Part shown: positions 35,660 through 38,748 of the stretch, in pieces
How positions within the stretch are numbered: the stretch's first letter is position 1
Layout: every line of letters begins with the position of its first letter
Assembly (NCBI RefSeq): GCF_000765805.2
Contig: NZ_JRPD02000019.1
Span: 1 to 38,748 of the forward strand
DNA: 38,748 nt
DNA from: Helicobacter muridarum
GTDB taxonomy: Bacteria > Campylobacterota > Campylobacteria > Campylobacterales > Helicobacteraceae
Reading direction: 5' to 3'
Program-made: the position numbers and the translations under genes
The notes under the pieces: generated by a model
Seen by the model: only the letters and a program-made list of their open reading frames with translations
Database searches by the model: none
Told to the model about the DNA's origin: nothing

Positions 35660-36694
35660 TCAATATCTTTTTACGCTGTATGGATCTCTATTATTAAAAG
35701 TAAAGCGTTGATGCCAATATGGATAAGCCAGTTTAGTTTGACTTGCTCTATCTAGCATTTCTATATGTTGAGAATCAAGCAAAATGTCACTAGCTTTGAG
35801 ATTTGACATTAACTGCGTGGTATTTTTTGCTCCAATAACTAAGCTTGAAACAGTCGGTCTTGTAAGAACCCAAGCAAGCGAAATTTGTGCAAAAGAGTAT
35901 CCTGTCTCCTTTTGGATTATTTCCAAGCAATCAGTGATATTATAGAGATGATTCCTATCTATATCCCATGCCCCACCAGTGCTAAGTCTAGAATCCTTAA
36001 TATCCTCAAAGCCTCTCTTTATTCTACCAGATAGCATAGAACCACTTAAAGGACTCCAAACCAAAGTGCCAACACCCTCTTCAACACCCAATGGCATAAG
36101 CTCATTCTCAAATTCCCTAGCTGCTAGAGAATAATAGGCTTGATGAGCACTAGGTCGAGAGATGCTATAAGAATCAGCTACACTTAACATTTTCATTAAA
36201 TGCCATGCAGAATAGTTACTAACACCAAAATAATGAATTTTACCCGCTTTAACTAACTCATTTAATGCCTGCAAAGATTCTAAATGCGGTGTCATAGCAT
36301 CATAACAATGTAGATAATATAAATCTATGTAGTCTGTCTGTAGCCGCTTAAGACTAGCATCAACGCTTCTTATAATCTTTACTCTTGATGTTCCAATATC
36401 ATTTGGATTTTCACTCATTGCCATACCTGTCTTTGTAGAAATAAATACTTCATCACGTCTATAGTCTTTCAAAGCCTCGCCAAGTATGAGCTCGGAATCT
36501 CCTAAAGAATAACAATCTGCAGTATCAAATGCATAGCAGCCATTATCCATACAGAGTTTTATTAACTCTTTTGCTTGTGGTAGTTTAGTGTCTCCCCATT
36601 TCTTAAACATTTCTGTGCTACCTGCAAATGTAGCTGTGCCAAGCATCATAGCAGGAATCACTTGCCCGCTATTGCCTAAATATCGATATTGCAT
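35660..36694 (-). CDS. Aldo/keto reductase
   Basis: NADPH-dependent reductase of aldehydes and ketones with a TIM-barrel fold. The catalytic tetrad is intact: Asp57 and Tyr62 (AFDTADCYSLGDSE), Lys88 (STKTGM) and His129 (LYYLHCYD). The cofactor-binding end SSLVIGAKNTTQLMSNLKAS is present. The YRYLGNSGQVIPAMMLGTATF opening groups it with the YajO/potassium-channel-beta-like enzymes. Length (344) is normal. AAGGA lies eight bases before ATG 36694. It is divergently arranged to the quinone-reductase-like gene at 36800; a shared role in carbonyl or redox stress is possible but not shown. Confidence 0.93.
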   Translation of the reverse strand: MQYRYLGNSGQVIPAMMLGTATFAGSTEMFKKWGDTKLPQAKELIKLCMDNGCYAFDTADCYSLGDSELILGEALKDYRRDEVFISTKTGMAMSENPNDIGTSRVKIIRSVDASLKRLQTDYIDLYYLHCYDAMTPHLESLQALNELVKAGKIHYFGVSNYSAWHLMKMLSVADSYSISRPSAHQAYYSLAAREFENELMPLGVEEGVGTLVWSPLSGSMLSGRIKRGFEDIKDSRLSTGGAWDIDRNHLYNITDCLEIIQKETGYSFAQISLAWVLTRPTVSSLVIGAKNTTQLMSNLKASDILLDSQHIEMLDRASQTKLAYPYWHQRFTFNNRDPYSVKRY

Positions 36695-36799
36695 ATAAAA
36701 ATCCTTTGTAATAAAATAGTATCAAATTTTATTGACAAATTATAAGGTTTCATTTACAATACAAGCCACTAAATCAGAACAATAAATTAAGGAATAATT

Positions 36800-37306
36800 A
36801 TGCAAACTCTGATAATCTTCGCACATACTTTTTGGGACGAATCCAAAGTAAACAGAGCCTTATTAAAAGAAGTGGAACGTATAGAAACAATCAAGATTCA
36901 TAATCTAACTACAACCTATCCTGATAACAAGATTGATATAAATAAAGAAATAGCATTGTTAAGCAAAGCAGATAAAATAATCTTTCAATTTCCTATGTTT
37001 TGGTATAGCACACCAAGCATTATGAAAGAATGGCAAGATAGGGTTTTAACTACTATATCAGATGGAAAGAATCCAGAGCTACTAAAAGGTAAGCAATTTC
37101 AAATTATAACAACAGCAGGTAGCAAAGAATCAAGCTTTGATGGGCATCATGGATACACAATTGATACGCTTTTATCGCCATTATATAACTCATTTGGCTA
37201 TATGGGTTGTGAAATATTAATACCTTGTTGCATGTATGAAGCCAACGAAAATAAACTTGAGCTAGAGCATTATCTATCATGTATTCAAAGAGGAAAAACA
37301 ATATGA
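36800..37306 (+). CDS. NAD(P)H-dependent flavin oxidoreductase (quinone-reductase-like)
   Basis: Flavodoxin-fold enzyme of the NQO/KefF-type group that reduces quinones with NAD(P)H. MQTLIIFAHTFWDESKVNRA is the FMN/FAD phosphate-binding start and FQFPMFWYSTPSIMKEWQDRVL the conserved flavin-contact block; TTAGSKESSFDGHHG follows. At 168 residues it is slightly short, as is usual for this group. AAGGA precedes ATG 36800. Its stop overlaps the start of the next gene by four bases (ATGA), so the two are translationally coupled. It is divergently placed to the aldo/keto reductase. Confidence 0.88.
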   Translation: MQTLIIFAHTFWDESKVNRALLKEVERIETIKIHNLTTTYPDNKIDINKEIALLSKADKIIFQFPMFWYSTPSIMKEWQDRVLTTISDGKNPELLKGKQFQIITTAGSKESSFDGHHGYTIDTLLSPLYNSFGYMGCEILIPCCMYEANENKLELEHYLSCIQRGKTI

Positions 37307-38115
37307 AAAATATTTTCTCGTTAGTATTATATATAGCATGTTTTGTTAACACTGCTTTTGCAAATGGGTTCTATCATACAAATATAGCAGACACAGAGGT
37401 TTTTATCATATCTCTACAAAAGTCCAACCCACCAGTTGCAAAGCTTATTACAAAAGATGTTTCTATAAAAAATCAGGAATATCCACAAAATGAACATAAT
37501 ATAATGCTAATTAAACAAGACGGAGTAATTGCTCTTATAGATACCGGATTTCAGCACACAATAGAAACATTAAGACAAAAACTATCAGAACAAGATGTAA
37601 AATTTGAGGACATCACACATATATTAATAACACATGGGCATAAAGACCATTTAGGTGGCATACTTAATAAGGATGGGAAAACTAATTTCCCAAATGCTAC
37701 ACTTATTATTGATAAGAACGAATATGACTTTTGGACTAAAAGCAAAGATGAATTCGCAAAAAAATCCCTACAATCATTTGGAAAAAATATAAAATTTTTG
37801 GAATCCAATAAATCCATTTTTGATTCAAAGGCTATTATAAAACCAATTCCAGCATATGGACATACGCCAGGACACACATTATATTCTATTGAAGATGACA
37901 AACGAAAAATAGTCTTTTTAGGAGATATAATACATGTTTATGATGTGCAGATGAAGTGTCCGAAAATTGCTATAGAATATGATATAAATAAAAAAGAAGC
38001 AGTAAAAACTAGACTTAGGCTTTTTAAGGAATTAAAAGGTGTAGAAGTTATAGGAGTGCATATGCCATTTAGTAAACCTATAGTATTCAAACAAAAAATT
38101 AAAACTTTACATTAA
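37303..38115 (+). CDS. Exported metallo-beta-lactamase-fold hydrolase
   Basis: Zinc hydrolase of the MBL superfamily. Residues 1-20 (MKNIFSLVLYIACFVNTAFA) are a clean signal peptide, so it acts in the periplasm. The metal motif HGHKDH is at 111-116; a later His in PAYGHTPGHT and the Asp in VFLGDIIH complete the two-zinc set. The layout is closest to the lactonase/AttM-like branch, but no lactone substrate can be claimed. The frame opens at 37279, yet AGAGGA and the signal peptide place the start at ATG 37303, giving 270 residues. It overlaps the flavin reductase gene by four bases. Confidence 0.88.
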   Translation: MKNIFSLVLYIACFVNTAFANGFYHTNIADTEVFIISLQKSNPPVAKLITKDVSIKNQEYPQNEHNIMLIKQDGVIALIDTGFQHTIETLRQKLSEQDVKFEDITHILITHGHKDHLGGILNKDGKTNFPNATLIIDKNEYDFWTKSKDEFAKKSLQSFGKNIKFLESNKSIFDSKAIIKPIPAYGHTPGHTLYSIEDDKRKIVFLGDIIHVYDVQMKCPKIAIEYDINKKEAVKTRLRLFKELKGVEVIGVHMPFSKPIVFKQKIKTLH

Positions 38116-38187
38116 CATTTAAGAATCTATAAAGCCTAGATTAGCTAGAATACTAGATTTTAACTACGCAAAACTTAAGGAATAAAT

Positions 38188-38562
38188 ATGAGAAATAGAT
38201 ATATAGAAGCTTTCGAAAAATCGCAAATCGAATCTCAAACCAATAATAAGGTGATTCCAAATTTTAAAGCAGGTGATACCTTAAGGCTTGGCATAAAGAT
38301 CAAGGAAGGCGATAAGAGCAGGATTCAAAACTTTGAAGGAGTTTGTATTTGTGTTCGCGGAAGTGGTGTTGGTAAAACTTTTACAGTACGCAAGATAGGT
38401 GCAAACAATATTGGTGTTGAAAAAATTTTTCCGCTATATAGTGAGAGTCTTGAAAAGATCGAAGTTTTGAGAATAGGACGAGTAAGACGAGCAAAGCTAT
38501 ACTACTTACGACAAAGACGAGGCAAAAATGCCAGAATTAAAGAAAAGAGAATTGGGGCATAA
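38188..38562 (+). CDS. rplS: 50S ribosomal protein L19
   Basis: Large-subunit protein at the interface with the 30S subunit. Typical blocks are [56 protein letters not shown] and [14 protein letters not shown]-like [20 protein letters not shown]. At 124 residues it is slightly longer than the 114-118 of many bacteria because of a C-terminal basic tail. AAGGA precedes ATG 38188. The usual upstream partner trmD is not present; a metallo-beta-lactamase-fold gene lies there instead, 72 bases away. Confidence 0.98.
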   Translation: MRNRYIEAFEKSQIESQTNNKVIPNFKAGDTLRLGIKIKEGDKSRIQNFEGVCICVRGSGVGKTFTVRKIGANNIGVEKIFPLYSESLEKIEVLRIGRVRRAKLYYLRQRRGKNARIKEKRIGA

Positions 38563-38588
38563 ATTAACGATTCAATAAACCCAATTAA

Positions 38589-38748
38589 TTATAACAAATA
38601 GCATATAAATAAACTTGCAATATCTCCTCTGGAAATAAACAATATATGTTGCTTATCATTACCTTTAAGGTTTGTAGATTGAATATTTAAGCTATTTGGA
38701 ATCTTAATATCCACAGGATTTATATCCTGTGTAATTGATACTTGATTG
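38589..38748 (-). CDS. C-terminal end of an unidentified protein, cut by window edge
   Basis: An open minus-strand frame enters from the right edge and ends at TAA 38591-38589 after 52 residues. The visible part contains ITQDINPVDIKIPNSLNIQS and ends LFISRGDIASLFICYLL. No family is recognised; a hydrophobic end is notable. It converges with rplS with only 26 bases between the stops. Confidence 0.45.
   Translation of the reverse strand, partial: NQVSITQDINPVDIKIPNSLNIQSTNLKGNDKQHILFISRGDIASLFICYLL

Noticed and set aside
1-38748. CRISPR arrays, insertion sequences, prophage or restriction-modification genes
   Set aside because: I looked for regularly spaced direct repeats, transposase or integrase motifs other than XerH, and methylase motifs, and saw none.

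Overview
The window is AT-rich (roughly one third G+C) and looks like a chromosome segment of a Helicobacter-type member of the Campylobacterota, most like the enterohepatic species. The evidence is a single tyrosine recombinase of XerH type whose catalytic residues fall at R210, K236, H309, R312, H335 and Y344. A ChePep - gmk - tatA - argS block lies beside a NucT-type nuclease, the same order I recall from H. pylori. There are also cysteine-rich Sel1-repeat proteins, a long homopolymeric A tract, and mostly AAGGA-type ribosome binding sites.

Layout. 1-1168 (-): a chemoreceptor cut by the window edge. 1294-3118 (+): a solute-binding lipoprotein, a small zinc-ribbon membrane protein and a Cys-rich Sel1 protein. 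3381-4394 (+): a Tat-exported substrate-binding protein with no permease nearby. 4421-14105 (-): a tight six-gene run in the transcription order chePep, gmk, tatA, argS, EamA transporter, pbpC. 14213-14791 (+): nucT. 14941-16053 (-): gmd. 16296-16783 (-): five tRNA genes in the order Leu-Gly-Leu-Cys-Ser. 16910-18819 (-): thiG then xerH. An A22 tract at 18905-18926 lies upstream of thiG. 19115-22402 (-): an unrecognised HTH protein, queA and leuC. 22592-23953 (+): a CapA-family protein; 24080-25147 (-): a family 9 glycosyltransferase. 25337-25527 (+): a probable small RNA with its own consensus promoter and terminator. 25701-27763 (+): a second Cys-rich Sel1 protein and a PP-loop ATPase. 27996-30869 (+): a copper-efflux-like operon (crdA-crdB-czcB-like) behind a 19-bp inverted repeat, with no pump gene. 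31357-36694 (-): an RluA-type pseudouridine synthase, YceI, an M23-like protein that has lost catalytic residues, a TSUP exporter and an aldo/keto reductase. 36800-38562 (+): a quinone-reductase-like flavoprotein, a periplasmic metallo-beta-lactamase-fold protein and rplS. 38589-38748 (-): the end of another gene.

How the genes fit together. Most of the window is ordinary housekeeping: translation (argS, rplS, queA, tRNAs, RluA), nucleotide metabolism (gmk), cell wall (pbpC), export (tatA) and chromosome resolution (xerH). TatA matters locally because the 3381-4394 product carries a twin-arginine signal. ChePep and the chemoreceptor belong to chemotaxis. gmd, the family 9 glycosyltransferase and the CapA-family protein suggest surface-polysaccharide work but are not in one operon. 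The parts most worth a second look are the orphan small RNA, the repeat-led copper operon lacking its RND pump, the degenerate M23 protein, the very long Asp/Ser-rich ChePep, and the A22 tract. I did not find a clearly new multi-gene defence or mobile system.
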